A DNA stretch of 64,000 bases from Hermatobates lingyangjiaoensis. Its lineage: Eukaryota; Arthropoda; Insecta; Hemiptera; Hermatobatidae. The stretch spans positions 310,001 to 374,000 of the forward strand of contig JAPFBL010000002.1 in assembly GCA_026182355.1 (NCBI GenBank), given 5' to 3'. Position 1 is the stretch's first letter. Every line of letters starts with the position of its first letter. The notes under the pieces were generated by a model. That model searched no databases, was not told where the DNA came from, and saw only the letters and a program-made list of their open reading frames with translations. A program made the translations under genes and the position numbers. Shown piece after piece: positions 13,489 to 25,304 of this stretch.

Positions 13489-16199
13489 CAGATTTTTTTA
13501 TTTGGATTTTATTTCTTAAAGTATAACTTTAGTTAACACATTAGAGTTTACAGATTAGAGTTTTAACACATTAAGGGGCATTTACCAAGAGTGTATCAGG
13601 AAAATAAATGTGTCTGTCTTCAGTTAAGACAAATGTGAAGTTAGTTAATGTTGAAGATGAACGGCTAAGGAATTTATTGAATAATCATTACGAATTCTAA
13701 AACTCAATTATCTTGTTAACTGTGAGTACACCATCTTGTCCATCTTGTGTAAAATATTTTTGAATATAGAAAAAAACATATTTTTTTTAAGCAATTATTG
13801 CTATTACTTAAGAAGTGTGTTGATTTATTTTTAGTTTCCGTGAAGAGATAATTGGCTAAAGGAAATGTCTATTTCTGTGGCAGCTGACAGCGCCACGTGG
13901 TGGCGTCCCACGTGTTCTGATAAGAATAGTTTTCTTCAATTGGGGTCTCCTGTTTCGCTGCATTGATCGATCAATACCAGACAGAACAATGTTTTCCTGC
14001 TTGGGATACTATTTTGTTAACAACTCCTTGTTATATACATTTCTTTAAATAGTAGATACTTTAATTAAGCCCTTTGCTGAAATAGATCTTTGATTATATA
14101 AAGGCATTTCAATACTATGAGTTCATAAATATGTTTCATGAAAACATATTCGTAAAAGAAATCAATTTAATTTTAGAATTTACTTATTAATGATATAATA
14201 AATGATGCACATTTTCTCTTTATATTAAATTTAAACGGGTAGAAATTCACTCATTAATATTGCAAGAGAATAGAGATAATCAAATGTATGATAACGTGAC
14301 CTGATACTAATCTGCCATATTTCTGAATTTATAATATTAAGGGTCTTACTTTCAGACGACAATAGTGAGATTTTTATCTATAAGCATTTTGATTTCATGT
14401 TAATATACTAACTATAAACGACTTCTTTCCGCTTACCATTATCATCAATAAGTTTTTCCTTTTTTATTTTATAATTGTATTCCAATCAGTGATTTACTAC
14501 TCAAATAGATTAGTGCCAATAAATTGACTTTTTTAGTAGAGAAAAGAGTGTTTGAAGGAACACTTAGTTAATTGAACATAAATGATTTGTATTGTACCAG
14601 TGATTTATGTTCTCCTTTACAATGGTAATAATCTGTGACTGCCGCGATTGTTTCATGTGCGTGGTTTCAGATCAGATTGAGTTTATGCAAGCAGTCATTA
14701 AATTTCTTTTGGTTGCTAGAGAAACTGTTATATTCTAATGCAAAGCTACAAGCATTTCAAATTAAGCGACTATAATTTCGATCTAATCTAATTACAAGAT
14801 TATTTTCAGATTATTATAACGTTAGAATGGTGCAGTCATGCCATTTTTATTTACAAGGATTGTTGACTCTACAAAGACCAACGTAATCAACTTTGGCTTA
14901 TCTTCACAAGGTTGTTCTTAATTTCCCGTAACCTGTTAACAACTTCTTGTATAATTATTATGAATAATTAAACACTACTGAAGTTTTTCATATGTTAATG
15001 ACTTGAAGAAGTGCTATACACTGCAATTAGTTCATATATACGAAATTATTAAGAAGCAACTGCATGTTCCACAAATAGCATATTTTAATTAATAAGGAAA
15101 TAATTTTTGGTTTTTGTTTTAATTTAGCTTGTTTGAAAAGAAGATTGAATGTAGGATTATGACATATAATCTGAGAGCTGATTAAAAAATTACGAAACTC
15201 TTTAAATCTATCCTTTAATGAGAGCGAGTAAATCAACATTGGCTAAAAAAAAACTGCTTCCTCTGGTGAAATCACTTCAAAAATTTACAACACCAACTCC
15301 TAATAATTTCTGTTTTAGTTTTTAGTGCCACCAATTGCAAATATAGTAGTTAAGATCTGTATGCCTATTGACTTGTAATATAACAGCAGTAATAAGATTT
15401 AATTAGGCAATCTGTGAGAATGCAGATAGTTGCATTCGCCAATAATGTGCGCAAATGATATTAGGGTCACCGCATTCGACTCTTGATTATGGCTTTGGTT
15501 CCATGTACAACAAATCATTGATCATTGCTTTTGTAATAAGAAATTATCATAGTATTTAGCACTTCCCAGCCATTTTTATGCTATACCATACCTAAGATTT
15601 CCTTTATGTAATACGTACATACATTTTTTATTATTAAAAAAATTGAATTGTTCTTTGAGAAAACTTAAGCGACGGATTTTAGGAAGAAAGCACTAGGAAA
15701 AGTTGAAGTACATGGGAAGCAAAATCCTTAAAGAATTATATGGGGAGCTGAATTACATGAACTAAAAAATTTTAAGCTGCCTCAACGGTTTTGCACGTTG
15801 TGAGTCCCAGCTGAAAATACACAACATGCGAAACCAGTTTGCCGTCTATAACAGCGACTTCCGAGGTAAGATGGACCTTTATAATAATATGATATTCTAA
15901 GTTGAGCCCACGGTTTTAAGGGTATCCTTTCCCTTCCAGAAGTCCAAAATTCTTCACATTTTTTCTTAACATACAAATTTTAGGCAGACATCATAGGTTT
16001 TAATGTTATAGTGTTAGTAGTTCAGCGAAAACAAAATTCCAAATTCCCAAAATATACTCTAATACATAATTTAGGGAATAAGGTAAACAGCTCTTCCTAC
16101 TGTAATAAACTACTTTTGCATTAAATTTCATTATGTTCTGACCACCGTCAAGTGTTCATAACCTTTCAGATTCTCTATGAAGTAAAATTTTTACATCTT
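13489..16199. other. AT-rich intergenic DNA
   Basis: No exon or mobile element is recognised. The one GC-rich island, 13880-13920, is listed separately as an E-box cluster. Confidence 0.45.
13881..13914. promoter_or_regulatory. E-box cluster in a small GC island
   Basis: CAGCTG at 13881-13886 is followed by CACGTG at 13894-13899 and again at 13909-13914. The middle one sits in the palindrome CGCCACGTGGTGGCG (13891-13905). bHLH factors bind CANNTG and CACGTG in animals. Two CACGTG sites 15 bp apart in such AT-rich DNA stand out, but no gene is seen beside them, so a regulatory role is only possible. Confidence 0.3.
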
Positions 16200-16590
16200 A
16201 ACGCAAAAACTGATATTTTATCTTATCGAAAATTTTATTTTTTTTTCCAGTCAATGCTAATATGAGTTTAATATTAACTGCACTATTTATATGATATATT
16301 TCTAGATTTAGTACAAAAAAAAAATGTGGTGAAAAAACAATAAATAACAAAGATTATTTCTGATGAGATAATATTTTCTAGAAACCAACTGTACATATGA
16401 ACTTTCTCATCAAACAATGTGATGTTACAAAATTTGGCTTGTACACCCACCCAAAATACATATAGAAATCATAAAAAAATCAATAACAGACTTAGGCGAT
16501 TCTCGGCAGAAAACATGGATATCTGCCAAAATTTCGAAATGAAAACTTTCATCATTTCTCTACTTTTCTTACAGTAAACTAAATATGTCT
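16200..16590 (-). repeat. Diverged family D fragment
   Basis: Read on the minus strand, TACTTTACTGTAAG-like sequence near 16575 is followed by the decayed equivalent of the element's left part, including the CACCCACCC run at 16446-16454. The order of landmarks matches copy 1, but identity is low. Confidence 0.4.
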
Positions 16591-16679
16591 TTATAGCAAA
16601 AAGCTTTATAGACTGTTACTTGACTCTAAGATTACTTAGATTACTAAGATTATTTGACTCTAACATCTAAGATGTTAAA

Positions 16680-16983
16680 TACAGCTAACATCATTTACTG
16701 TTATAATGAATTTTTTACTGTATTTATGAGAATCTTAAATACGAAATTAACTTGTGTGGTTACTAATATAGCAAAAAAAAAATAGTTATGTTTTTATTAA
16801 ATCAGGATAAATTGTCATTTAGGATTTGAATATTTTCTAAAAACTATAAACTCATTCCAATAATGAGGCCCATTATATAAAACTATTATAACTCAACAAG
16901 CGCCACACATTCACACCCCCAAAAAGTAACCCAAATGGATTTAGGGATCTCAAACCTGTAAAGATATCGACATTTCCAGAATT
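16680..16983 (-). repeat. Direct repeat R, copy 1
   Basis: 16680-16983 is nearly identical to 18053-18353: both run from TACAGCTA-CATCATTTAC to TATCGACAT-TCCAGAAT with only a handful of differences. Inside, AATGAGGCCCATTATAT and CACATTCACACCCCC mirror the minus strand of family D (ATGAGGCCCATTTTTG, CACTCACCCACCC). R is probably a diverged relative of D. Confidence 0.7.
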
Positions 16984-17533
16984 TAGTGCTCCCGATTTGG
17001 TCTCCAAAGATTTCGTTCTTGAATAGTGCTTGGACTATGACACGCCCAACAAATATACTTATTACTGATTTACTCTTCAATCACGTTGGTATATAGAATG
17101 CAGTGTCTTGTCTTTTAAGGAATATGTAGTATCACTGAATATAGTAAAATATAATCACAAATATAATTGTAATAATGGAAAACTAGGTATATAATTAAGT
17201 GTATAAAACAACGTGTTTTTTCAACACCATTAAAAAAAACATCTGAAAGAAGGGGAATGAACTAGACTCAATGTCAGCGGGCTGAGAAAGGATAGTTGTA
17301 AAACACACTTTACAGGTTATCCTTGACTACTTAGGTAGTAGTAGATTCTATTGACCTTGAAAAAAATGTCAAATTTCCTCTCAGTTCTACTTGAAGTAGA
17401 GTTATTATCAAACGTAATTTATACTATGCACTTTTTTTTCTTAAATATTAGTTCTTCGAATTATGTGTAAATTGTTATTTCGAGAATCCCAAAGTTAAAA
17501 ACTTGTATCATAGCAAAGTTTTATATTTAGAAT

Positions 17534-17581
<48 letters not shown>

Positions 17582-18052
17582 GCACGCAACAAACACACAT
17601 ACACACAAATGCATGGATTCATATAGCAATACACGGGTTATCTGGATTTTAAAAACGTGAACATTTGTTAAAAATTCTAATTGTTTCCCTGGTTTGACAC
17701 TTTACTGGTAAAAGTAAAAAAGTGTTCATATTTCATCATAAAACTGCATTAAGATAGTTACATTTTAAACCGTACTTTACACGCAAACAGGCAATAAACT
17801 AATTGTCTGGGATTATCTCTGAAGTTACAAGTTGCTTTCATTCTACATACGTAGTTTGCTTTAATTTCCATGAAGCCACAAAAGTGATCACCCAGTGTAT
17901 CCTGAGTTCAAAATTGTAGTCCTTTTATTGGCTGTGGATTATAATATTTTGTTATAGCTATACGTTGGTTATAAACAAAAATCTGGCTTGTTTATAGATA
18001 AATGGATCGCCAAACTTATGGATAATCAATTTATTAATGGACTCATTTTAAT
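16984..18052. other. Spacer between the two R copies
   Basis: AT-rich DNA holding the compound microsatellite at 17.5 kb. No gene or further repeat is seen. Confidence 0.45.
17535..17605. repeat. (CT)n(CA)n compound microsatellite
   Basis: About 28 bp of CT repeat runs directly into a CA repeat, then into an imperfect ACGC/ACAC stretch. Confidence 0.95.
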
Positions 18053-18353
18053 ACAGCTAGCATCATTTACTGTTATAATGAATTTTTTACTGTATTTATG
18101 AGAATCTTAAATACGAAATTAACTTGTGTGGTTACCAATATAGCAAAAAAAATTAGTTATGTTTTTATTAAATGAGGATAAATTGTCATTTAGAATTTGA
18201 ATATTTTCTAAAAACTATAAACTCATTCCAATAATGAGGCCCATTATATAAAACTATTATAACTCAACAAGCGCCACACATTCACACCCCCAAAAAGTAA
18301 CCCAGATGGATTTAGGGATCTCAAACCTGTAAAGATATCGACATGTCCAGAAT
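18053..18353 (-). repeat. Direct repeat R, copy 2
   Basis: This is the second copy of the 300-bp unit at 16680-16983. Similarity stops abruptly at both ends: ACAGCTA on the left, CCAGAAT on the right. That fits either two insertions of one element or a recent segmental copy. Confidence 0.7.
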
Positions 18354-19549
18354 ACGTGTTTTCATGGTTTTTGTAATTTACTTATAAAAATGTAAAAATT
18401 ACTGTAGCAGGTCGAATAGTAGTTTTTACATGACAGATATAATTTGAATAAGTAAATAAATATATGTAATGTAAATAAATGAACAGTTTTGAAGAAAGTA
18501 AATACTGAATACCCATTGTCAAGGGCCTAGTAATGGTAGTGGTCTCAATAGAGACCCATTTAATATCCAATACAATATTCTGTTTCAAATTTTCTGAAAA
18601 CATGGCAGCTTGTTTTTTGTATGTAACAATGGATTTTCATATGCCGTATCTTATTTTCATAGAATGATACGTCATACGGTGCTACCTGTACCATTATTTA
18701 CTAAGCCATCAGTGTTTATTCTATCTAAACTCCAACGTGTTGAAATTAAATAACCTGGCAGACATTCAATTGGGCTGCTATATGGGGAGCTTTATCTGGG
18801 TCTTTATGTTTCCTCACTACTTCAGTTATAATGCAATACTTATAGTTTAAGAAATGTTGGTCTAGCTTCAATCAATTATTGGCCTGCTTGACAAGGTCAA
18901 TATATAACAATAAAAAACCTGATGTTTGACGCCACACGTCTTTCATTTATCCCATTATAAATATACACTTCTTTAGAAATTAAATTAATTAAAAAAAATA
19001 AATCCTCGAAAGAATTTATTAATTGAAATAATAACTAATATTAATAATCACTACCTAAGAATTATCGTTGTAAGAAATTTAAATTGTTAAATTGAATTAA
19101 ATAATCAAATAATTCATCATAATTTCATAAGCATTAAATTAATTCATTAAATAATAATTAAACAACTATTTGGAATATACAAAAAGACCTTTAAAAACTT
19201 TTCCCTTTTGTTATTAGGAGCTCTAACATGTTATAGGAGCTCTAATATCCAAAGCTCCCTCAATGTACAGGACAGAGGGATAATAGTATTTGTTGAGGGA
19301 GAAGAGGTAGACGGAGCGAGTGAGATATAAGACAGAGAGAGAAAACACTAAGAAGTTCCTTGTAAAGGAAACTGACAAGGAGGAGGGAGGTAAGCTCTCT
19401 ATGTATTACTCAACTGCGAGCTCTATTTAGCTCTCTCCATCTCTCACCAACTTTTTTTGACCAATCTCTGCCTATCACTGCCTTTTCTCTTCTTTTCTGT
19501 TGCTACGTATCTTTTTATATCCAGTCCTTATGACTCTCTTCCTCTAATT
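18354..19549. other. AT-rich intergenic DNA, purine-rich patch
   Basis: 19270-19400 is purine-rich (GAGGGAGAAGAGGTAGACGG and similar), low-complexity sequence. No exon or repeat family is recognised. Confidence 0.4.
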
Positions 19550-19557
19550 ATCTAGAA

Positions 19558-20117
19558 CAGTGGTTCTCAACATGTTCTACAGAGCATTATTGGGAGTCCA
19601 TGAGGAAAATAGCATTTTGAAGATCCATGGCATGTGGGTACTGCTCCATGTTAAGTTTATATGCAGATTTCAGCATAGCATACCCAAAAATATTTGAAAA
19701 CCTAGCAAGCCGACCGTTACAATATTCAAAAACATAATAATTAAAACATAAGGCCCAATATCTTCGTCAGTTTTTTATAATGTTCCAATATTTTAAAATG
19801 CCCTATAACAATTTCTTTTCAGTTATATTCAAATCTTATTTTTTTACAATTCATTACAGCATACTTTTTAAAATGTCAATAAAGAAATATTTTGTTATTT
19901 TTTTAAAAAGATTTTTGTATTTCGACATCGCATTGTAAAAGTAATGAAACTGTTTGATAGTTTTTCTTTTCATTTACCTAAAAACAAGTATTCGTTTGAA
20001 AGTTTGTATGCGCTTAATGATGTTTTTTAAGCTTCAGTGGGTTGGGGAGAGTAGAGGTCCACAGATGGTAAAATAGTTCTCAGGGAGTCCACAATCAAAC
20101 AAAGCTTGAGAACCCTG
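19558..20117. mobile_element. hAT-type MITE, 560 bp
   Basis: The left end is CAGTGGTTCTCAACATG and the right end is GCTTGAGAACCCTG, giving imperfect terminal inverted repeats of the CAGTGGTTCTCAA type found in many hAT transposons. Flanking it are ATCTAGAA (19550-19557) and ATCTAGAT (20118-20125), an 8-bp target-site duplication matching at 7 of 8 bases. Both fit the NTCTAGAN target preference known for hAT elements. The inside has no transposase frame, so it is non-autonomous and would have depended on a transposase from elsewhere. Near both ends there are further inverted pieces (GGGAGTCCA and GGAGTCCAC). Confidence 0.85.
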
Positions 20118-20125
20118 ATCTAGAT

Positions 20126-21077
20126 TAAGGTATATTGAGTTATTTATTTCTCTCTCAGTCGCTTTTATTTTTTCTTTTAAGTTTTTTTCTCTGCTAAATA
20201 TATATGCTCTTCAAAATGTTTGACAACATAACAAAGCTTTGATGAAAGAAGATAATTTCAACATTGTTTACTACGGGTTGTATGAACAACTTTGAACTTT
20301 TGGGAAAATATTTACAAAGTTTAATTGTAATGAAGATAGTGGCGGCGACGGAGTATTAAACTGTTAGGAATGGTGATGTTTATTGAGGGAGAGATGTCTA
20401 ACTTAAAATATGTCCAGCTGATACAGGAATGAATAACCTTAAACCTTTTTAAAGACCTTTTCAGTTCTACACTATACACCCATTATGATTAGCTTTCATT
20501 GATTGGAGGGAAATAACATGTTTATGTTTATTCAAGGAAATAGACAATACTCCGTGCTTCTACATATAGACAGAGGAATTAGTGTTCGCAGTAAGATCAC
20601 AACTTTAATAGAGATAAATAATGACTTTTGTTTACTTCGTGTTAATATACATGTTTGCCTTTCATTAACACTAATTATTTATACAAAACCAACGTCTTTT
20701 TTCAAAACAACCTAGTTGTTTTATTCAAGTATAATCAACAACTATACAAAAACGAAAAACATCTAAGAAAACAAGCGTCTGTATCATGTAAATGTGATTT
20801 ATACTTTGTAATACAATACACTGAATAAAGTCATTTATATATATATATATTTGTCAAAAATACAAATAAATGTTTTAACACCAAATCAGGATTTATGATT
20901 GTAATACTCTATGGGAATATAACAAACATCCAATATACAAATATAATGGAAAAACTAATTAACCATTTATCAATATACAGCAACATGTCTACCGAAATGA
21001 CTGAACAGATCAACTTCGTATTTTTCAAGATTTTCAACAATCAGCTTTATATTACGTCAATTTATTTTACGTTTATG
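20126..21077. other. AT-rich intergenic DNA
   Basis: Nothing is recognised beyond a short (TA)n at 20836-20850. The open frames at 20503-20715 and 20895-21077 have no family signature. Confidence 0.4.
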
Positions 21078-21510
21078 TTTTTACTCTACTATAAGCAAGG
21101 TAAAAAAATCAATCTCGGTATTTTGACGGATTTAAATGTTTTTGGGTTTCCAAAGTCATTTTCGACTTTTTTTATGATGTTGTTTTTGTGTGTATATCTG
21201 TGGTTGTATATGTGATCAAAAGTTTGTAGACACGCTAAGGCCACACCATTTGATGTATTAATTTAATATTTTACACAAAAATGTGCATATTGTGAACATG
21301 TGCCATGTTGTTTTTGAGTAATATTGCATCATGTGAAAATCCCTTTTTTTTGGGAAATTAAAATTGCAAGGACAGACAGGGCAGTTATAGTTAATTTTAT
21401 GATTTCGGGGCATTTTTTTCAATGCTAAACAGCCAACTGTAGAACTCAACTTGTTCAAAGGAATAAACTGCTGTACTTGTAGGATTTGCACGCATAAACT
21501 TAGAAATTTT
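21078..21510 (+). repeat. Family D fragment, left part
   Basis: TTTTTACTCTACTATAAGCA at the left is followed, in the same order as copy 1, by ATTTTGACGGATT, a GATGTTGTTTTTGTGTGT stretch, ACACGCTAAGGCCA and ATATTTTACACAAAAATG. Divergence is high and the right part is not recognisable. Confidence 0.55.
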
Positions 21511-23059
21511 ATCTTAGGAAATTCTTGTTTTGAAGGTTAATACAAGAAATTTGAAGGTATTTTAAGGAGTAAATATGCTATGTAAGAACAAGAAAATATT
21601 TAAAACGATATTAAGAAACGTCAAACAACCATATGTTTACTTATGCTCTCTAGTGCAAAGGTTAATTGTGTAGCAACAATGTTGCAATCAATCTACATGC
21701 TGTACGCATCAACATTTCTAATTATCAGACATATATTTCTTAGTGTGTTTAAAAGCTTCTTTGTTTTTATATTTATTCCACATCAAACGATTGAATAAAC
21801 ATACAATTTTGTATTAGGTATTGTCTTACCACGAATAATTCGTATCAATATCCCTAAGAGCTTACAATATTGGGAAAGTAACATTAAATTAAAAATGACC
21901 TATTTTTGATCTATAGAAACATGTCAGTTTTAGCAAGTAACAATTTTCATAACGTATCACATAATAATCGCAAGGACAGATCGATGGGATCAATTGCAAG
22001 AATTAAGGATTGACAAAATAGGAAAGCCTTTAAGACTTAAAACAATTATTCTGAGCTGATTCTTGGATATAAAAAGGGCTCATGATAGACGCTTCAAATC
22101 CATTGAATCAGTATTAATATATAGATGAATTAATCGAGGAATTATAGAATAGATTATAACAATCTAACTCAAGTATAATTAGTTTTAGCATAGAATCTAG
22201 TACAACTGACATTGTGTCGGCTAAAGATAGTCCTCAGGAAGGAGTGCTTCTGCCCCTATCGTGGTGCTTGCTATATCGTGGATAACATACTAGTTAGTGT
22301 AAACAATCAAGGTTTCAATGAATTAAAATAAATACTCTCAAAAGTGCACAAAAACTTTAGAGTCTCTTTAGATGAAAGACTGAAGGAAAAGCCAGTGGCT
22401 AAAGGGATAAGACCCTTGGTAATAATAATAACATATAAAATTGTTCTAGATCAATGATTTCAAGTTTGTTATTGAAGATAAAATGGTTCACCGACAATAA
22501 AACAAATGAAATCATTAAATTGATGATTTATGAGTTTGATTACACTTTAGTATAGTTTGATATTGCGTTACACATTTGCTACAAACACATTTGCTAAAAA
22601 CAAAACTCAAATGTTTGTCAACAAGTTTGATATTTACTTAAAGTTGATCAATCCAGTCCTTAATTTTCGTACATATTAAATAATAAAATATACTTAGGTA
22701 TTACTGGGAAGTCATTAAAGTTGTGTCTTAAACCAACATAAATATTTCATATCTACAGCATGTCGATCTAACGCCTTATATTTGCTTTATTGTACTGAAT
22801 ATCATGATAAAAATTTGAACAAAGTTAAAATGATCATGCATACAATTTTCATTCTATGAAATATATGAAAAGATATTATTTTACAAAGAAAAATAATTTG
22901 TGATGTAATACTTAGTTTTTCTGTTTCAAAATTTATACTTCTGCCTATTAAAAAGGTTTTCAATAAACACCGAAACGTTGGCATTGAGAGTTTAACTTAA
23001 ACCTGAAGAACTGACCGAGTCCCGATGAACTTTAGTTTTGTTTCTATTCGTCAGTTATG
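21511..23059. other. AT-rich intergenic DNA
   Basis: No gene is recognised. CGAAACGTTGGCATTG at 22970-22985 is the kind of sequence seen just after GAAA in some PLE tails, so a very decayed tail could lie here. I cannot support more than that. Confidence 0.35.
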
Positions 23060-23361
23060 GTCACTATGGATTAATTTACCACAATGAAACAAATTTGGAA
23101 ACAATGCTCTAAGGCCTTTCGTCAACACATCGTCAGAGAGAAAGTGAACTAAAAAATAATAAATACTTGTTAAACTGGTTGATTGAAGTTTCTAGCATTG
23201 TTGGTAACCCTGGATGTGTTTAATGATGAAGAAGTCTTCATCTGTTTAATTATTCCGCTAATCAAAACTTCATCCAATTTATAGAGTCCTAGGCTATTGT
23301 TCATTAATTTCTAATAAAAGTTCTTTATGAAAATTTGTTTCATTGTGGTAAATTAATCCAT
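23060..23361 (-). mobile_element. PLE 3' end, family C, with hammerhead-like motif
   Basis: On the minus strand, 23330 down to about 23165 encodes NNSLGLYKLDEV then LISGIIKQMKTSSSL. This aligns with the C-terminus of the PLE endonuclease ORF at 58.9 kb (NISNGLFKLDTF) and at 32.3 kb (NTSTGLFKLDEF). Immediately downstream is CTCT|CTGACGA|T|GTGTTGAC|GAAA (23140-23117), then GGCCT, T and AGAG. That is the hammerhead-like arrangement, with stem I as CTCT/AGAG. The outer flanks, 23068-23097 and 23331-23361 (ATGGATTAATTTACCACAAT and its inverse), form an inverted repeat around the whole piece. Confidence 0.75.
23107..23140 (-). ncRNA. Hammerhead-like motif, family C
   Basis: The order on the minus strand is stem I CTCT (23140-23137), CTGACGA (23136-23130), an extra T, stem II GT-GTTG-AC, GAA (23120-23118), loopless stem III AGG/CCT, T17 (23111) and stem I' AGAG (23110-23107). 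All core bases except the insertion match the hammerhead consensus. Stem II is only 2 bp, so activity of this copy is doubtful. Confidence 0.55.
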
Positions 23362-23552
23362 CTATTACATCCAGTGTTATTTTGTTAATATAGTTTGATT
23401 GTCCCCATATATCACTATACACTTATTACTTTATTTTCGGTACATATAAAATTCATTGAAATGTCATTAGCCAATGCCAATAAGTATAGTAATATAGATT
23501 TTCAAGGCTTAGTCGAGCTAGTAGAAGGTACTACCTACCTACTAGAGAAGAT

Positions 23553-23553
<1 letters not shown>

Positions 23554-23613
<60 letters not shown>

Positions 23614-23645
23614 ATGTGAGAGAGAGAGAGAGAGTGAGTGAGAGA
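23554..23645. repeat. (GA)n microsatellite
   Basis: A long AG/GA repeat with a few interruptions. The open frame that runs into it on the plus strand (RERERE...) is an artefact of the repeat. Confidence 0.95.
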
Positions 23646-25049
23646 GGTGCGTGAGATATTAGTTTGAGTGTTTTGCTTACAAAGTGACACTAGTTAAACA
23701 CAAATTCTCCATCAGCCTGTCAGGGATATTCTATTTACAATATGTTAATTAAATTTGTGAGAGAGTATCTTACATCTCTCACTTATATTAGAAATAATAA
23801 ACAATATTACAAACGGAAATAGTAAATCGATATCATAAGGGTGTACGCAAGAACTGATAATGAAAAAAAGAGTCATTGTCAAGAATGACGTTATACTGAT
23901 TACATAGTCGATGGTGACAATGGAGATAGTGACGTCATCGTTGACAATCGGCACACCTTTGTATGTCTAGATAAGAATTGGAAAGTACCCACCGTAATGT
24001 TCACCTCGCACGTACATACATAAAAGACCACATTGGACCAAGTGTTTGAACTTGATTAAATAAACAATATCAATCAATTTAAAAAAAAATACATATTTTC
24101 AAATCACTGTCATTTTAATTACATATTATCAATAGGAACATTATTCGCAATTGTATGAGAATTTATTTAGATATAGCATCTTTTAATCAGAACAAAAGTA
24201 AAACCAAAGAAAGTTAAACGCAATTTATAATTATGCATACTAGAATAAATTTAACTGTATTCTCTAAACAGTTATTGGGATTATAGGAATGCTTTGTCAA
24301 TATTGGCTTTACTTTGACACTGATATGTCATAAAAAAATGTATCAAGATCAGCTATTTAAATGTGATGAACGATAATATTGAATTTCAACTTGTAAAAAA
24401 GAAATGGAGTGTCTATAACAATATGGAGCCTGAGAAATCATGAAGAAGAAAAGAGAAACTGGCTCAAAATGCTTCCGTATTCAATATTCAGAAGAAAGTG
24501 GTGCTTTTTGTTTTGGTGCGATTTAAAGGTAATACTTTTCTCGGTTTCTGTCAAACAATTCCATAACTGATTCAAAAATATATTACCATCAATCGAAAAA
24601 ATTGAATGACACCATAAAAAAAAGTCAAAATTGATTAAAAAAAAGATGTATGCTTCACAGAGTAGCTAATGCTATTTGAACTTGAACGGAATGTGTTACC
24701 ACACTCAAACTCAAGTCATATCGACCACCTTCAGATTATTCTTTGTTTCGGTTTTTAATTTTTTTTTTCTACAGGAAAACATTAACGTCAAACGTGAAAA
24801 AGCACTTAGATAATTAAAAATTAAGACTTTTATAAGCGTGAAGCCACCATAAGAAGGATGGCAAAAGGTTGATCGAAGTAGTCAATATGTAATTCTATAA
24901 AATATTTTGATAGCGTACAAAAAAATAGATTTTTTCAAATTTTTTTTATTTTTAGATTTTTTAAATTTGGATTTTTTTTCAAACAAAAATTAACCTTCTG
25001 TAAGTTTTATTCATAAATGTTTTTTTATTTACTAAGTTTCATATAGGCT
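23646..25049. other. Spacer downstream of the five-exon gene
   Basis: AT-rich, nothing assigned. TTTTTTTTTTCTACAG at about 24760-24775 is a good plus-strand acceptor, but the frames after it close within 15 codons and no partner donor is seen. Confidence 0.4.
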
Positions 25050-25067
25050 CATACCATTGTTAAAGTG

Positions 25068-25073
25068 TTTATT
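25068..25073 (-). promoter_or_regulatory. Polyadenylation signal AATAAA
   Basis: AATAAA on the minus strand, about 115 bases after the stop codon of the five-exon gene. Cleavage would be expected near 25050. In AT-rich DNA such hexamers are common, so the value lies in its position. Confidence 0.45.
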
Positions 25074-25188
25074 CAAACAAGAATGACAGGAAGTAGTGTA
25101 GATATATGGGAGTGAAATGAATGGGAAAGAACACTTAGTTCAGGATGAATAGACGTATTTAGCGATTGTTGTCTGGAAATAGATATCT

Positions 25189-25304
25189 TTACTGATTTTT
25201 ACATTGAACGTCCGAGATGGATTCGAGAAAAGAGAAATCTTTCAGAAAGTAGCAAAATGTTTGTTTTCCTTCAACTTTCCCTACATACTGGTTCCAGTCA
25301 ATGT
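25189..25304 (-). CDS. Exon 5 of the five-exon gene (C-terminus)
   Basis: An open stretch codes IDWNQYVGKVEGKQTFCYFL then KDFSFLESISDVQCKNQ and TAA at 25191-25189. Acceptor TCGTACAG|AC gives the phase required by exon 4. Its pyrimidine tract is poor. An ATG further upstream (25317) would also open the frame, and an in-frame TAG precedes it. Composition is clearly more coding-like than the flanks. Confidence 0.5.

Noticed and set aside
13200..13500. Family D right end as an LTR
   Set aside because: No matching direct repeat at the other end, no primer-binding site or polypurine tract; the ends are inverted, not direct.
20895..21215. 106-codon plus-strand frame
   Set aside because: Its second half lies inside a family D copy whose other copies have no such frame.
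21840..21870. 24-nt minus-strand exon candidate between CTCTTAG and CGTG|GTAAGA
   Set aside because: Phase fits the five-exon gene, but the gene already has a stop and AATAAA upstream of it; too short to stand alone.
22960..22990. CGAAACGTTGGCATTG as another hammerhead-like tail
   Set aside because: No CTGANGA lies at a suitable distance upstream, so only half of the core is present.
23395..23619. Plus-strand frame ending in RERERERE
   Set aside because: The charged tail is the (GA)n microsatellite; the rest has no motif.
24760..24830. Strong plus-strand acceptor TTTTTTTTTTCTACAG
   Set aside because: All frames after it close within 15 codons and no donor follows.
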